Positions 1 to 8,844 of a stretch of 64,000 nucleotides of DNA are shown here, piece after piece; positions within the stretch are counted from its first letter, which is position 1; each line of letters begins with the position of its first letter. This DNA comes from DASPKM01 sp035628135 (lineage in GTDB: Bacteria; Bacteroidota; Bacteroidia; Chitinophagales; Chitinophagaceae). The notes beneath the pieces are model-generated. The model made no database searches. It worked only from the letters and a program-made list of their open reading frames with translations, and was not told where the DNA came from. Where the stretch lies: positions 186,001 through 250,000 of the forward strand of contig DASPKM010000004.1 in NCBI GenBank assembly GCA_035628135.1. The letters run 5' to 3'. A program made the translations under genes and the position numbers.

Positions 1-517
1 TGATCTTCTTTTTGCTGGTATCCCCGTCTTCAAAATCTACTTCCTGCCCCATGAACTTTTTTGGAAAATCGCGCAGCTTCAGCAATCCTTTGATGTACAC
101 TTCGCACCGGAACCTGTCGAGCTGGTTCAGGTAGAAAGTTCTTTTTCTAATAGCGTTGCGGATGATTTCGTATGCGGGGTCTTCGGCGCCGGGCTTTACC
201 ACTACTTCTTTAAGTGAAAGGTCGAGCAGGTTGAGCTGAAAATCAAGCGTAGCAATATCTGATGTTACGGTAATGGTTTTTTCCTGCCGTATATAGCCTA
301 CATACTGCGCCACAATGGTATAATTGCCTGGGTTAAGCTGCAGGAAATATTTTCCTTCATTATTGGCGGTAGTACCCGTGGTAGTGCCTTTTACAAGTAT
401 CGAAGCAAATGGCAGCGGCTGGCCTTTGACATCGGTGATGGACCCGCTGATCCGGCCTGCGAAGGCGGTCAAAATAACAAGCACAGTAAATACAGCAAGT
501 AGTAGGGGTCGTTTCAT
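1..517 (-). CDS. DUF5686/carboxypeptidase-like regulatory domain protein (N-terminal part)
   Basis: Reading frame open from an ATG at 515-517 to the window's left edge, about 172 residues seen. The first 20 or so residues are a signal peptide (MKRPLLLAVFTVLVILTAFA). A carboxypeptidase-regulatory-like beta-sandwich follows at about residues 24-110, with the typical GKPLPFA-like, TTTGTTANNEGKY and YVGY elements. This fold opens many Bacteroidota outer-membrane proteins. After it, the stretch EVVVKPGAEDPAYEIIRNAI is typical of the DUF5686 family rather than of a SusC receptor plug. The role is unknown, with an envelope location inferred. A near-consensus -7 box (TACTTTCG) lies at 543-550 on this strand. 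The C-terminal part lies outside the window. Confidence 0.75.
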   Translation of the reverse strand, partial: MKRPLLLAVFTVLVILTAFAGRISGSITDVKGQPLPFASILVKGTTTGTTANNEGKYFLQLNPGNYTIVAQYVGYIRQEKTITVTSDIATLDFQLNLLDLSLKEVVVKPGAEDPAYEIIRNAIRKRTFYLNQLDRFRCEVYIKGLLKLRDFPKKFMGQEVDFEDGDTSKKKI

Positions 518-627
518 GCGGTAGTTGAAGTATCAGTAGTAACGAAAGTAAGGCTCAGAAGTTACTAAACGCATGCTTAAAACGCGTTTTGCACTGTTTT
601 AACAGTGCCTGCCTGGCGCAGGAAAAA

Positions 628-975
628 TCATCTCGTAACGGTCCTAAGGTAACTGCCGGACATGGCAGCAAATCCCGCGACGAGCCCACCTACCAGGCCG
701 GTAATGAGGATGATAACAATAGATCCTTCTCCCAGAGAAAGCAATTGGGCCACCTTCTTTGAAAGCACTTGCTGGTTTTGCTGGTCGATGATAAATGCGA
801 GTATACCCCACAACAGGAATAAAGCGAGAAAACCGGTGAGGAACGATTTGCCTGCGCGTTGATGTATCAGGGCCGCTACCACAAAGGCCGCCAAAGCCAG
901 GCTCCACCAGGGCATGTATAAACCAAGGGCAAAGCTCAATAAGGCAATCAGGAATATTGAAACAAGAAATTTCAT
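628..975 (-). CDS. small integral membrane protein, function unknown
   Basis: A 115-residue hydrophobic protein with about four predicted membrane segments (near residues 3-20, 23-40, 46-65 and 84-108). I recognise no motif. It starts 10 bases after the penicillin acylase gene on the same strand, so the two are probably cotranscribed. The last segment is glycine-rich (GLVGGLVAGFAA). Codon use looks like that of its neighbours. Nothing in the sequence identifies a function. Confidence 0.7.
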   Translation of the reverse strand: MKFLVSIFLIALLSFALGLYMPWWSLALAAFVVAALIHQRAGKSFLTGFLALFLLWGILAFIIDQQNQQVLSKKVAQLLSLGEGSIVIILITGLVGGLVAGFAAMSGSYLRTVTR

Positions 976-985
976 TATCAGTTTT

Positions 986-3451
986 TTATCCTTTGGTGAA
1001 TATCATCCTGCCGATGATGCGCTGGTCGTTCGCTTCTTCTTTTTTCATTACCCAGAGCCGGTAATATTTGCCGGCCACCCAATTGTCGACAAACATATCA
1101 TAGAACTTACTGCCGGGGTTGCCCGATTGCCCGCCAGGATAAATGCCATATGCTTCCGTTTCATCGGTCAGGTGCACGATCATTCTCCAACTGGGACCGT
1201 GAAAATCTTTTGTGGCATTGATGATGTGAACGCCCCCTCCTGCCGCTATGTTCAAACGGCTTAGTTGGGGTATGCGCAACAAATGGCGCACGCCCGTGCC
1301 TTTGAACTTCGCCCATTCCAGCTTGCCGCCCGCTTCTATTTCCTTTAATGCGGGCACCGATCTTTTAAATGCCTCTGTTACAACCGGGGATAACCTTTCC
1401 GTATCGGGCGTCTTAATATCGTCAATGAATTTGAACAATGAATCGCGCAGCAATTGCTCCAGCAGGGTGCCTTCATCGGGCCATTTAACGGGAGCAGTAG
1501 CTTGCTGCAACTCATCGCGCCATACCATGGCTTCCAGGCTGTCGAACCAGTTTGCAAAGACCGTGATCCCTTTTTCAGCAGGATCGTTGCGCAGGTTCCA
1601 GTTTTTATAGATGTCGAGGTATTTTTTCTCGTCAGCATTCAATGCTGATTCATCGATGTTTTTCAGCAATAAGGGCCGCGCCATTTCCGCAAAGACATTA
1701 TAGTTCTCCGTTTGCAGTCGCTGCATGTCTTCAGGGGTAATGCCGGACATGTTCCTGAGCATCCTGTTAATGATCAGTCCCCGGTATGGCGGATAATTTC
1801 CACCGAGGTAATAAGGATAAGTAGTATCGGCAGGCAATTGGTTTGCGCTGCTCACGAACCCGCGTCCAAAATTGTTGGAAGCATTCAAGTGCTGGTAAGG
1901 AGTTTCCTCTGGTGGTATCATGCCCTGCCACATGAACGTGCTATCTGTGCCGGGCATTACAAAGTCGCCCTGGCGGTACCATTTACCGGGAAACTCTCCC
2001 TGGGTCCAGATAGCAATGTCGCCCGACTTGCTGGCAAAAACACAATTTTGTCCCGGTGTGTGCAGATGTTGTATTGCTTCAAGGTAATCATTGTAATTTT
2101 TTGCCTTGTTCATGCCGTAGAACATCAGTTGTTCATTGCTGGGGTCATGGCCCTTCCAGCGTACGGCATATTGATGATTGCCCGAAGTGCGTCCATTTTC
2201 AGTAAAGCTTTTATCGAACATCACGGGACCGAAGAGGGTGTATGCCACGCTATCGATCATATCGGGCCTTCCCTTGGTCTTTACGGTATCCACCCTCCAC
2301 GTAGTATTGCGCCATTCGTTATTGAAGCGATAGGCATTCCTTGATTCATCCTGGAACTCTATCTGGTAATAGTCGCGCACATCGCGCATACCGTTGGTGA
2401 ATCCCCAGGCGCAACTGTCGTTGAACCCGATGATCACGCAGGGTGCGCCGGGAAAGCTCGCGCCATATACATTATAAGTAGGCGTATGCACCTGCATTTC
2501 GAACCAAAGCGAGGGAAGGTTGAGTGATAAGTGCGGATCGTTGCACAGGATGGGTTTGCCGCTTTGGGTTTTGCTTCCTGCAACAGCCCAGTTGTTGCTG
2601 CCGTTATCGGCATCGGGCTTAACCAGGTTTGTTATTGAAACCGTATCGGTATTGTTGAAGTACAGTGAATCGGCCTGTGGTGGAATTTTTACCTGTAGTC
2701 CAGCTGCGTTGAAGATGGTCCCCTTTGGTATGATGGGATCCAATGAATCCTGCACGATGGGGTACAGCAAATTGATATCTGCCTGCGAAAAAATGGATTT
2801 TGCATTGGTCATTTCAAAATCATCTTCATGTCCTGCCAGGTCGAAGCTCATATATTTTAAGAACAAGGCAGTCTTCAAGAAGCTCCAGGGTTCCGGATGG
2901 TAGTTGAGTAGTTTGTATTCGAGCGGCAACTGGCTTTCCTTGAGGTTATCGATGTAATGGTTCACACCCGCGGTATAGGCTTCGATTATGCTGTTGGTAA
3001 CGGGATTTTTCTTCGCTTCCTCGGCGGCTATTTCTGCGGCATACACCATTCCCAGGCGGCGCATGTTGCGGTCGAACATAATGAGCACGTCTTTTTCGCC
3101 GGGTCCCAGTATTTCACTTAGCCTGCCGGCGGCGGCACGGGTTTGAAAGTCCATTTGCCAGAGCCTGAACTTTGCGTGCAGGTAACCCTGAACAAAAAAT
3201 GCATCTTCGTCATTTTCGGCGAAAATATGCGGCACCAGCCGGTCATCGAGATATACTTCTGTTTTCCCTTTAAGCTTGGGCGATTCTATTTCGATGTCGA
3301 ATGCGCCGTCGGCGGGTTCGGCATTTTGCCAGAAGCCGTGCTGTGGACTTAGGAATTTACCGAAGGCCGGAGCCTTGCCCCATGGACGGTTCAGTGCATA
3401 CACCAGCAATATCGTAATGAGGGAAGAAACGAGGAAAGGTATCCAGCGCAT
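986..3451 (-). CDS. penicillin acylase family protein (Ntn hydrolase)
   Basis: An 821-residue protein of the penicillin G acylase / acyl-homoserine-lactone acylase family, which hydrolyses amide bonds. These enzymes are made as one chain and cut autocatalytically so that a serine becomes the N-terminal nucleophile of the beta subunit. That site is visible as G284-S285-N-N-W288, so Ser285 is the predicted nucleophile. CNDPHL follows at 303-308. An N-terminal hydrophobic segment (residues 5-20) should act as export signal or anchor to the periplasm. Length is usual for the family. The natural substrate cannot be read from sequence; N-acyl amino acids, peptides or homoserine lactones are all possible. 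The small membrane protein follows after 10 bases. Confidence 0.9.
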   Translation of the reverse strand: MRWIPFLVSSLITILLVYALNRPWGKAPAFGKFLSPQHGFWQNAEPADGAFDIEIESPKLKGKTEVYLDDRLVPHIFAENDEDAFFVQGYLHAKFRLWQMDFQTRAAAGRLSEILGPGEKDVLIMFDRNMRRLGMVYAAEIAAEEAKKNPVTNSIIEAYTAGVNHYIDNLKESQLPLEYKLLNYHPEPWSFLKTALFLKYMSFDLAGHEDDFEMTNAKSIFSQADINLLYPIVQDSLDPIIPKGTIFNAAGLQVKIPPQADSLYFNNTDTVSITNLVKPDADNGSNNWAVAGSKTQSGKPILCNDPHLSLNLPSLWFEMQVHTPTYNVYGASFPGAPCVIIGFNDSCAWGFTNGMRDVRDYYQIEFQDESRNAYRFNNEWRNTTWRVDTVKTKGRPDMIDSVAYTLFGPVMFDKSFTENGRTSGNHQYAVRWKGHDPSNEQLMFYGMNKAKNYNDYLEAIQHLHTPGQNCVFASKSGDIAIWTQGEFPGKWYRQGDFVMPGTDSTFMWQGMIPPEETPYQHLNASNNFGRGFVSSANQLPADTTYPYYLGGNYPPYRGLIINRMLRNMSGITPEDMQRLQTENYNVFAEMARPLLLKNIDESALNADEKKYLDIYKNWNLRNDPAEKGITVFANWFDSLEAMVWRDELQQATAPVKWPDEGTLLEQLLRDSLFKFIDDIKTPDTERLSPVVTEAFKRSVPALKEIEAGGKLEWAKFKGTGVRHLLRIPQLSRLNIAAGGGVHIINATKDFHGPSWRMIVHLTDETEAYGIYPGGQSGNPGSKFYDMFVDNWVAGKYYRLWVMKKEEANDQRIIGRMIFTKG

Positions 3452-3504
3452 AGCGATCAGGGTTGAAACTATTGATAAAAATATGCCTTTTTAGCTAAGG
3501 ACAC

Positions 3505-4632
3505 TTACAGGTTTACAGATTTATGGTTACGAGATACCACTTGTAACAAGGCCGAAACCTCGTCAACGGTATTGAAGCTATGCAATACAATTCTTATCCG
3601 CTCACTGCCTTTCGGCACGGTGGGATACAGGATCGGCCTGGCATCGAATCCATTTTCCTGCAACCGCGCTGCTGTTTGTTTTACCGCCTCATTGCCCGGA
3701 ATGATAATGCCCTGTATGGGTGTGGCGGTTTTCATTACACTGCAACCCATGCCGGCCGCAATGGATTGAAAGTCCTGCGCCAATTTCCATAATTGGCGCC
3801 GCTCTTCATGTAAGGACGGAATGATAGTATATGCTTGTTTGATGCCAGCAATGCTCAATTCAGGCAAAGCGGTGGTATAAATGAATTGCCTGGAAAAATT
3901 CACCAGGTAATCACGCAGCAAACTGCTTCCTACGACTGCGGCGCCATGCGCACCCATGGCCTTTCCGAAAGTATGTACCCTTGCAAAACAGTTTTTGTGC
4001 AGTGCCATCGCCTGCACCAATCCTTCGCCCTTATTACCGCTGATGCCGGTAGCGTGCGCCTCATCTACTATTAAACATGCATCGTGCCGTTCGCACATCG
4101 CAACCATGTCTTTCAAGGGCGCTTCGTCCCCATCCATCGAGAAAATAGACTCCGTTACTACGAATACCTGTCCGGTTGCCGTGCGCAATTTATCCTGCAG
4201 GTCCTGCAGATCGTTATGCCTGAATGAAAACGCCTGTGCAAAGGAAAGCCTGACGCCATCGCGGATGGAGGCATGGCATAACTGGTCGTATACAATGGTA
4301 TCGCCGCGTTGCGGCACGCAACTTAGTAATCCGGTATTTGCATCGTAACCCGAGTTGAAGATCAGTGCGGCCTCGGCATCGTGAAAGTTGGCAATCAGCG
4401 CTTCTGTTGCCTCTGCCAGGGCGCTGTTGCCCGAAAGCAGCCGCGAGCCGGTGCTTCCATGACAGTACCTTCCATTGCCCGCGCCGGCCGTTTGTTCAAG
4501 CAAGCCATTTTTTACAATGCCGAGATAATCGTTCGAACAAAAATCAATCAGTCCGCTGGCAGGTTGCAACTGGCGGAATGCCTGCGCATCTTTGCGCTCC
4601 TGCAGCTTTTTATGCAGAAAGTGTTCCTTCAT
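3505..4632 (-). CDS. bioF: 8-amino-7-oxononanoate synthase-like PLP enzyme
   Basis: A 375-residue fold-type I PLP enzyme of the alpha-oxoamine synthase family. It condenses an acyl-CoA or acyl-ACP with an amino acid; in biotin synthesis that is pimeloyl thioester plus alanine. Visible features are the N-terminal FCSNDYLG (31-38), the HGSTGSRLLSG glycine motif (58-68), VDEAHATG (189-196, with D190 and H193 contacting PLP) and the PLP lysine K224 in HTFGKAMG. The shorter N terminus favours BioF over glycine C-acetyltransferase (Kbl). No other biotin gene is nearby, so a role in another condensation cannot be excluded. It is divergent from miaE across a repeat-rich gap. Its last codons lie in a word that resembles the 10.2 kb repeat. 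Confidence 0.8.
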   Translation of the reverse strand: MKEHFLHKKLQERKDAQAFRQLQPASGLIDFCSNDYLGIVKNGLLEQTAGAGNGRYCHGSTGSRLLSGNSALAEATEALIANFHDAEAALIFNSGYDANTGLLSCVPQRGDTIVYDQLCHASIRDGVRLSFAQAFSFRHNDLQDLQDKLRTATGQVFVVTESIFSMDGDEAPLKDMVAMCERHDACLIVDEAHATGISGNKGEGLVQAMALHKNCFARVHTFGKAMGAHGAAVVGSSLLRDYLVNFSRQFIYTTALPELSIAGIKQAYTIIPSLHEERRQLWKLAQDFQSIAAGMGCSVMKTATPIQGIIIPGNEAVKQTAARLQENGFDARPILYPTVPKGSERIRIVLHSFNTVDEVSALLQVVSRNHKSVNL

Positions 4633-4642
4633 TCTGGGGGAA

Positions 4643-4712
4643 AGTTAAAAGTAAAAAGTTTAAAGTTAAAAGTGAAAATGATCTTCCTACTTTTGACTTT
4701 CACTTTTGACGA
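4643..4712. repeat. intergenic imperfect palindrome of AAAGT/ACTTT words
   Basis: The gap between the bioF-like gene and miaE is made of repeated words: variants of GTTAAAAGTAAAAAG on the left, and CTACTTTTGACTTTCAC on the right as their inverted counterpart. A second array of the same type lies at 28448-28521 in front of folC. Both contain the string CTACTTTTGACTTT, which includes the -7 promoter box. The transcript could fold into a long A/U hairpin. Confidence 0.6.
4688..4695 (+). promoter_or_regulatory. Bacteroidota -7 box for miaE
   Basis: TACTTTTG matches the Bacteroidota consensus TAnnTTTG exactly. It ends 19 bases before the ATG of miaE at 4715. No clear TTTG -33 element was found at the expected distance. 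Confidence 0.55.
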
Positions 4713-4714
4713 CG

Positions 4715-5320
4715 ATGTTAACTGCTGACGTAAAAAATATTCTTGGCTTGCAGCTTCCTACCGATCCGCGTTGGGTAGACCTTGCAGGCATTTCGTTGGA
4801 AGCCATCCTTACCGATCATGCGTATTGCGAACAGAAAGCGGCCACCAGCTGCATATCGCTCATACAACGTTATTCCGACAAAGAAAAACTGGTGAACGAA
4901 CTTACTCCCATTGTAACCGAGGAATGGGGCCATTTCCGGCTGGTATTGCATGAATTGCAGAAAAGGGACCTGAAGCTGGGCAGGCAAAGAAAGGATGAAT
5001 ACGTGAACAAGCTGCTCGAGTTTCAACGCAAGGGCGGCTCGTTCGAAGACAGGTTCTTAGACCAATTATTGACCATGGCGCTGATAGAAGCGCGCTCGTG
5101 CGAACGCTTTAAGCGTCTTAGCGAGGGATTGAATGATGAATACTTTCGTAACTTTTACCGCAGGTTCATGGAAAGCGAGGCCGGCCATTACACGCTCTTC
5201 ATCGAGCTGGCCGAAACTTATATCGACAAAGAGCGGGTGCGCAAAAGATGGAACGAGTGGCTGGCATACGAAGCTGAAATAATGAAAACATTGGAGGTCC
5301 GCGGCGACCGCATACATTAA
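4715..5320 (+). CDS. miaE: tRNA 2-methylthio-N6-isopentenyladenosine-37 hydroxylase
   Basis: MiaE is a non-haem diiron monooxygenase that hydroxylates the isopentenyl group of ms2i6A at position 37 of tRNAs reading UNN codons. The protein has 201 residues from ATG 4715; an in-frame TTG lies 9 bases upstream, but the ATG is preferred. The diiron helices can be seen as DHAYCEQKAA (34-43), EEWGHFRLV (69-77) and a later SEAGHYTLF, each giving Glu and His ligands. ARSCERF is also typical of the family. Length matches known MiaE. The kinase-like gene starts three bases after its stop, so the two form one transcript, though they have no obvious functional link. Confidence 0.88.
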   Translation: MLTADVKNILGLQLPTDPRWVDLAGISLEAILTDHAYCEQKAATSCISLIQRYSDKEKLVNELTPIVTEEWGHFRLVLHELQKRDLKLGRQRKDEYVNKLLEFQRKGGSFEDRFLDQLLTMALIEARSCERFKRLSEGLNDEYFRNFYRRFMESEAGHYTLFIELAETYIDKERVRKRWNEWLAYEAEIMKTLEVRGDRIH

Positions 5321-5323
5321 AGC

Positions 5324-6391
5324 ATGATCATGGAAACCCTCACCAATTACGACAGCGTTCAGCAGGTAGCTTCGGGCTTTGGCCTGCAGGAAGCAAGAGT
5401 AGAGCCGCTTGGCCGCGGACTGATACACCATACCTACCTCGCCGAGCAGAATGGCCGCTCAATGGTGCTGCAACAGATCAATACCAAAGTATTTGCCGAC
5501 CCCCAGGCGCTGATAGCAAATTACCTGGCCATTTATGAGCATCTGCAACAACAGGGCTCTGTCAAAATACCCGCGCCCGTGCCTACAAGCAATGGAGGCT
5601 GGCTGTTGTATGGTAATGACAACAATACCTGGCGCGCCACTGAATACATTGAAAATTCCTATACGCCAGGCTCCACCGAAAATGTAAAAGCGGCTTACAC
5701 TACTGCTGCCTGCTTCGGGCGTTTTACAAAATCACTCGCGGGCATGGATATACGCCAATTGCAGGTGTTGCTGGCGGATTTTCATGACCTGGCTTACCGT
5801 TACCAACAGTTTGAAGACGCTGTTACCAATACACAGGGCATGCGGCTGATGCGTTCAACGCATGTGATCGCTGAATTGCGGCAGCGGCGGCACCTGGTCG
5901 ATTTTTACAATGCCATTAAAAACAATCCCGACTTTCCCTTGCGCCTGATGCACCACGATTGCAAGATCGACAACATTCTTTTTGACGCGCATACGAAGGA
6001 AGTGATCTGTCCCATTGACCTGGATACCATCATGCCCGGAAAATATTTTTCGGACCTGGGCGATATGATCCGCACCATGGCCTGCACGGTAGATGAAAAC
6101 AGCCGTGAATGGGAACACATCGATACCAAACCTGAGTTTTACGATGCCATCGTGGACGGCTACCTGGATGGGATCGGCAATGAGCTTAGTAGCGAAGAAA
6201 AAGCACATATACACAAGAGCGGGCTGATCATGACCTACATGCAAACGCTGCGTTTTGTTACTGATTTCCTGCAGGGCGATGCGTATTATAAGACCACCTA
6301 CCCCGAGCAAAATCTAAACCGTGCCTTAAACCAATTGATCCTATTGGAAAAGATGGAGGATTTTCTTGCGGCGAAAAAAGTAGGGAGCTGA
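5324..6391 (+). CDS. phosphotransferase (APH/N-acetylhexosamine kinase-like)
   Basis: A 355-residue protein with the aminoglycoside phosphotransferase / protein-kinase-like fold. The catalytic loop is MHHDCKIDNILFD (H211, D212, N217), and the metal-binding loop is CPIDLDTIMPG (D232, D234). The IDLDTIMPG loop and overall length resemble N-acetylhexosamine 1-kinase (NahK), a sugar kinase, more than antibiotic kinases. I infer a small-molecule or sugar kinase; the substrate is not proven. The ATG at 5324 is followed by a second in-frame ATG at 5330. It lies 3 bases downstream of miaE and converges with the GSCFA gene. Confidence 0.78.
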   Translation: MIMETLTNYDSVQQVASGFGLQEARVEPLGRGLIHHTYLAEQNGRSMVLQQINTKVFADPQALIANYLAIYEHLQQQGSVKIPAPVPTSNGGWLLYGNDNNTWRATEYIENSYTPGSTENVKAAYTTAACFGRFTKSLAGMDIRQLQVLLADFHDLAYRYQQFEDAVTNTQGMRLMRSTHVIAELRQRRHLVDFYNAIKNNPDFPLRLMHHDCKIDNILFDAHTKEVICPIDLDTIMPGKYFSDLGDMIRTMACTVDENSREWEHIDTKPEFYDAIVDGYLDGIGNELSSEEKAHIHKSGLIMTYMQTLRFVTDFLQGDAYYKTTYPEQNLNRALNQLILLEKMEDFLAAKKVGS

Positions 6392-6417
6392 TGTTAGGAG
6401 CCCATTGTGCTACATGC

Positions 6418-7413
6418 TTATCCTTTAAAATACTTTAATTCTTCACTCAGATCAAGAAAAGAATATTGTTGCTGCAACGCATGGGCCTTTTCGAAATGTG
6501 ATTGCAGGAATTGCCGGTGCGCTTGTGTGGATGGCTGCAACGGCCGGTGTTTGCGGGCGGTGACGATCTTTTTTATTTCCTGCATCAGCGCCTGCGAAGG
6601 CTCGTCGACAAAATGCTGCACGAATTTTTCCAAAACAAAATCGGTGGCAGCATAATTGGGATGCACCATGTCGATATCGTAAAAGCGGTAATCCCTTAGC
6701 ACGTCTATCACCAGCTCGTAAGCTGGGAAATAATAAATATTATCGAATTTGTTCACCAAATGATGCACCACTTCGATCAGCCTGGCCTTGCTGCGGTTAT
6801 TTTCGGTTACTCCATCCCGTATGTGGCGTACCGGACTTACCGTAAAAATGACCTTTAAATTGCGGTTGAATTGCCAGAGTTGGTGCAGGCAACCGTCGAG
6901 CGCGGAGTTGATTTCTTCTATGCTCATCAGGTGTTTGCGGAACCATTGTCCCGGTGCTCGGTGGCAGTTGGCCACGGCCTGGTTTTCGGCGTTATCGGCC
7001 GTTACATGGTAAGAGAAAGAAGATCCCAGCGTGATGATCAGCCAATCGGCTTGCTTAAGGAATTCATGCGCCTGTTGCTGCGAGCGGTTAATGGTATTGA
7101 CGCACTCCTGCGCGTCGGTATGCGAAAAAATGCTGTGGTGCTGCCAGCTGTTCCACACTTCGTTCAGGTAAAACAGGTCCTTTTGAGTGTATTGCCTGTT
7201 CTGGATATACGATACCAGGCTGTAGGCCACGCTTCGCGGGTCGAATAAAATGCCGTTTGGGTTTTGCAGCACGCTGAATTTCAGCTCGGCCAAGCTGTTG
7301 CCGATGTGCGCGGTAAAGCATGAACCGGTCAACAGTATTTTATCCCTGTACGCTATGCGCCGTGGAGGCGACGGAATATTGATGTCGAGCATGAAATCCA
7401 TAGCCATCATCAT
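6418..7413 (-). CDS. GSCFA domain-containing protein
   Basis: A 331-residue protein of the GSCFA family, named after the motif near its N terminus; here it is LLTGSCFTAHIG. The family occurs across Bacteroidota and has an SGNH-esterase-like look: GSCF as nucleophile block, TLGSSFSY in the middle and DMVHPNY (Asp/His) near the C terminus. The biochemical role is not established. I place the start at the cluster of three ATG codons at 7405-7413. A longer frame to 7500 would overlap the HMG-CoA lyase gene, whose stop is at 7418-7420. With this start the two genes are 4 bases apart and probably cotranscribed. Confidence 0.8.
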   Translation of the reverse strand: MMMAMDFMLDINIPSPPRRIAYRDKILLTGSCFTAHIGNSLAELKFSVLQNPNGILFDPRSVAYSLVSYIQNRQYTQKDLFYLNEVWNSWQHHSIFSHTDAQECVNTINRSQQQAHEFLKQADWLIITLGSSFSYHVTADNAENQAVANCHRAPGQWFRKHLMSIEEINSALDGCLHQLWQFNRNLKVIFTVSPVRHIRDGVTENNRSKARLIEVVHHLVNKFDNIYYFPAYELVIDVLRDYRFYDIDMVHPNYAATDFVLEKFVQHFVDEPSQALMQEIKKIVTARKHRPLQPSTQAHRQFLQSHFEKAHALQQQYSFLDLSEELKYFKG

Positions 7414-7417
7414 CTTA

Positions 7418-8275
7418 TTAGGTAAAAATCTCCGATGCAATGCGCAGGCTTTCGCGCAGCGCATCTTTATCCAATTTGGGCAGCAATTGTTTTTCTTCAA
7501 AATAAGGGATCAACCACTCCGAGTTCATATTGCCTACGAGCTCGTCGTTGGCCATAGGGCATCCGCCGATGCCTTTCAGTGCGCCGTCGAAGCGGTGGCA
7601 GCCGGCCTGCAAAGCCGCATCGGCCTTGGCTTTCCAGTTGTGGGGCGCTGAGTGCAGGTGCACGCCTATTTCGTGACCGGGCATCTGCTTGATAAGATAG
7701 TTTGTAATGGAAAATACCTGTTGAGGACTGGCCAGCCCGACGGTATCGGCCAGTGAAATGATCTGCACTCCCAATGCGGCGATCTTATCTACCCAGTTGA
7801 ACACTATTTCCTCTGAATATGGATCGCCGTAAGGATTACCGAAACCCATTGATATATAGATCACCAGCTGCTTGGCATTTTGTATGCAGATGCGCTGGAT
7901 GTCTTCCACGTTTTTCAAGGACTGATCTATCGTACTGTTCGTGTTGCGCATTTGAAAGGTCTCCGAAACTGAAAAGGGAAAGCCGAGGTAAGTGATCTGT
8001 TCGTATACCGCCGCTTCCTGTGCCCCTCTAACATTAGCGACTATTGCCAGCAGTTTGCTATTAGTTCCATTCATCTCCAACCCTTTCAACACATCTTTCG
8101 TATCTGCCATTTGAGGAATAGCTTTGGGCGATACGAAGCTCCCGAAGTCGATGGTGTGAAAACCCACCTGCAACAAGGATTGGAGGTATGTTATTTTTTT
8201 ATCGGTTGGAATAAGTTCCTTCCATCCTTGCATGGCGTCGCGGGGGCATTCGATAAGATGTATGGGCTGTTCCAT
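7418..8275 (-). CDS. mvaB: hydroxymethylglutaryl-CoA lyase
   Basis: A 285-residue TIM-barrel enzyme of the HMGL-like family. It cleaves 3-hydroxy-3-methylglutaryl-CoA to acetyl-CoA and acetoacetate, the last step of leucine breakdown. Seen in sequence: ECPRDAMQGW at the N terminus (R12 and D13 for catalysis and metal), the HLHSAPHN metal motif, and GIGGCPMAN with the mobile-loop cysteine near the C terminus. Length is close to bacterial MvaB. A consensus -7 box lies 8 bases before the ATG, so the transcript is predicted to have almost no leader. The GSCFA gene follows. Confidence 0.87.
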   Translation of the reverse strand: MEQPIHLIECPRDAMQGWKELIPTDKKITYLQSLLQVGFHTIDFGSFVSPKAIPQMADTKDVLKGLEMNGTNSKLLAIVANVRGAQEAAVYEQITYLGFPFSVSETFQMRNTNSTIDQSLKNVEDIQRICIQNAKQLVIYISMGFGNPYGDPYSEEIVFNWVDKIAALGVQIISLADTVGLASPQQVFSITNYLIKQMPGHEIGVHLHSAPHNWKAKADAALQAGCHRFDGALKGIGGCPMANDELVGNMNSEWLIPYFEEKQLLPKLDKDALRESLRIASEIFT

Positions 8276-8283
8276 AAAGATGG

Positions 8284-8291
8284 CAAAGTTA
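8284..8291 (-). promoter_or_regulatory. -7 box close to the mvaB start
   Basis: On the minus strand TAACTTTG matches TAnnTTTG and ends 8 bases before the mvaB ATG (8275). Transcription would start within a few bases of the start codon. Confidence 0.55.
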
Positions 8292-8310
8292 ACCTCTGAA
8301 CTAAAAAAAC

Positions 8311-8844
8311 ATGAAAACTCTTCTATTAACGCTCGGCATGGTGCTATTAAGCGCTACCTGTTTCACCCAGGACTCAGTTGCAGGAAGACCAGTAACCCTT
8401 AATGCAGTGGTTTTTCAACCAGGCATAAGGTTTCCCACCAAGGGGTATCTCGTAGATATTAATGACACCGCTGTTTTCCTGATGCAAACGCCGGCCCGGT
8501 TCCGGGATATTTACAATGTAACCACTACGCAGGTACCTTACTCGCGGATTGAATCGATAACCTTTTACCGCAAGGGCACTAACGGCAGGGGCGTGCTCAT
8601 TGGAGCCGTTACGGGCGGCATAGCGGGAGCGGTGATTGCAAGTGCAGCCACCCAGCCCTGCCACGACTGTTTCGAAAGCATGAGACCAGCGGCTATTATA
8701 ATTGGCTCGATGCTGGGCACGGCCAGCGGAAGCCTGATAGGGTTATTGATCAGTGAGTTTACAAAGAAGACCTTCCGCGTCAAAGGAAAACACCACCGCT
8801 TCGATGCCATGAAATTAAGTGTGCTGGAGCGTGCATACCGGTAA
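8311..8844 (+). CDS. exported glycine-zipper protein, function unknown
   Basis: A 177-residue protein with a signal peptide (residues 1-19, MKTLLLTLGMVLLSATCFTQ). A globular part at about 25-90 carries YLVDINDTAVFL and YSRIESITFYRK. Two glycine-rich hydrophobic segments follow (GAVTGGIAGAVIASA and GSMLGTASGSLIGLLI), in the style of glycine zippers that insert into membranes. The middle part resembles small Bacteroidota proteins that start with a short beta domain of unknown role. The gene is divergent from mvaB and ends directly before the convergent rlmB stop. No function can be assigned. Confidence 0.72.
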   Translation: MKTLLLTLGMVLLSATCFTQDSVAGRPVTLNAVVFQPGIRFPTKGYLVDINDTAVFLMQTPARFRDIYNVTTTQVPYSRIESITFYRKGTNGRGVLIGAVTGGIAGAVIASAATQPCHDCFESMRPAAIIIGSMLGTASGSLIGLLISEFTKKTFRVKGKHHRFDAMKLSVLERAYR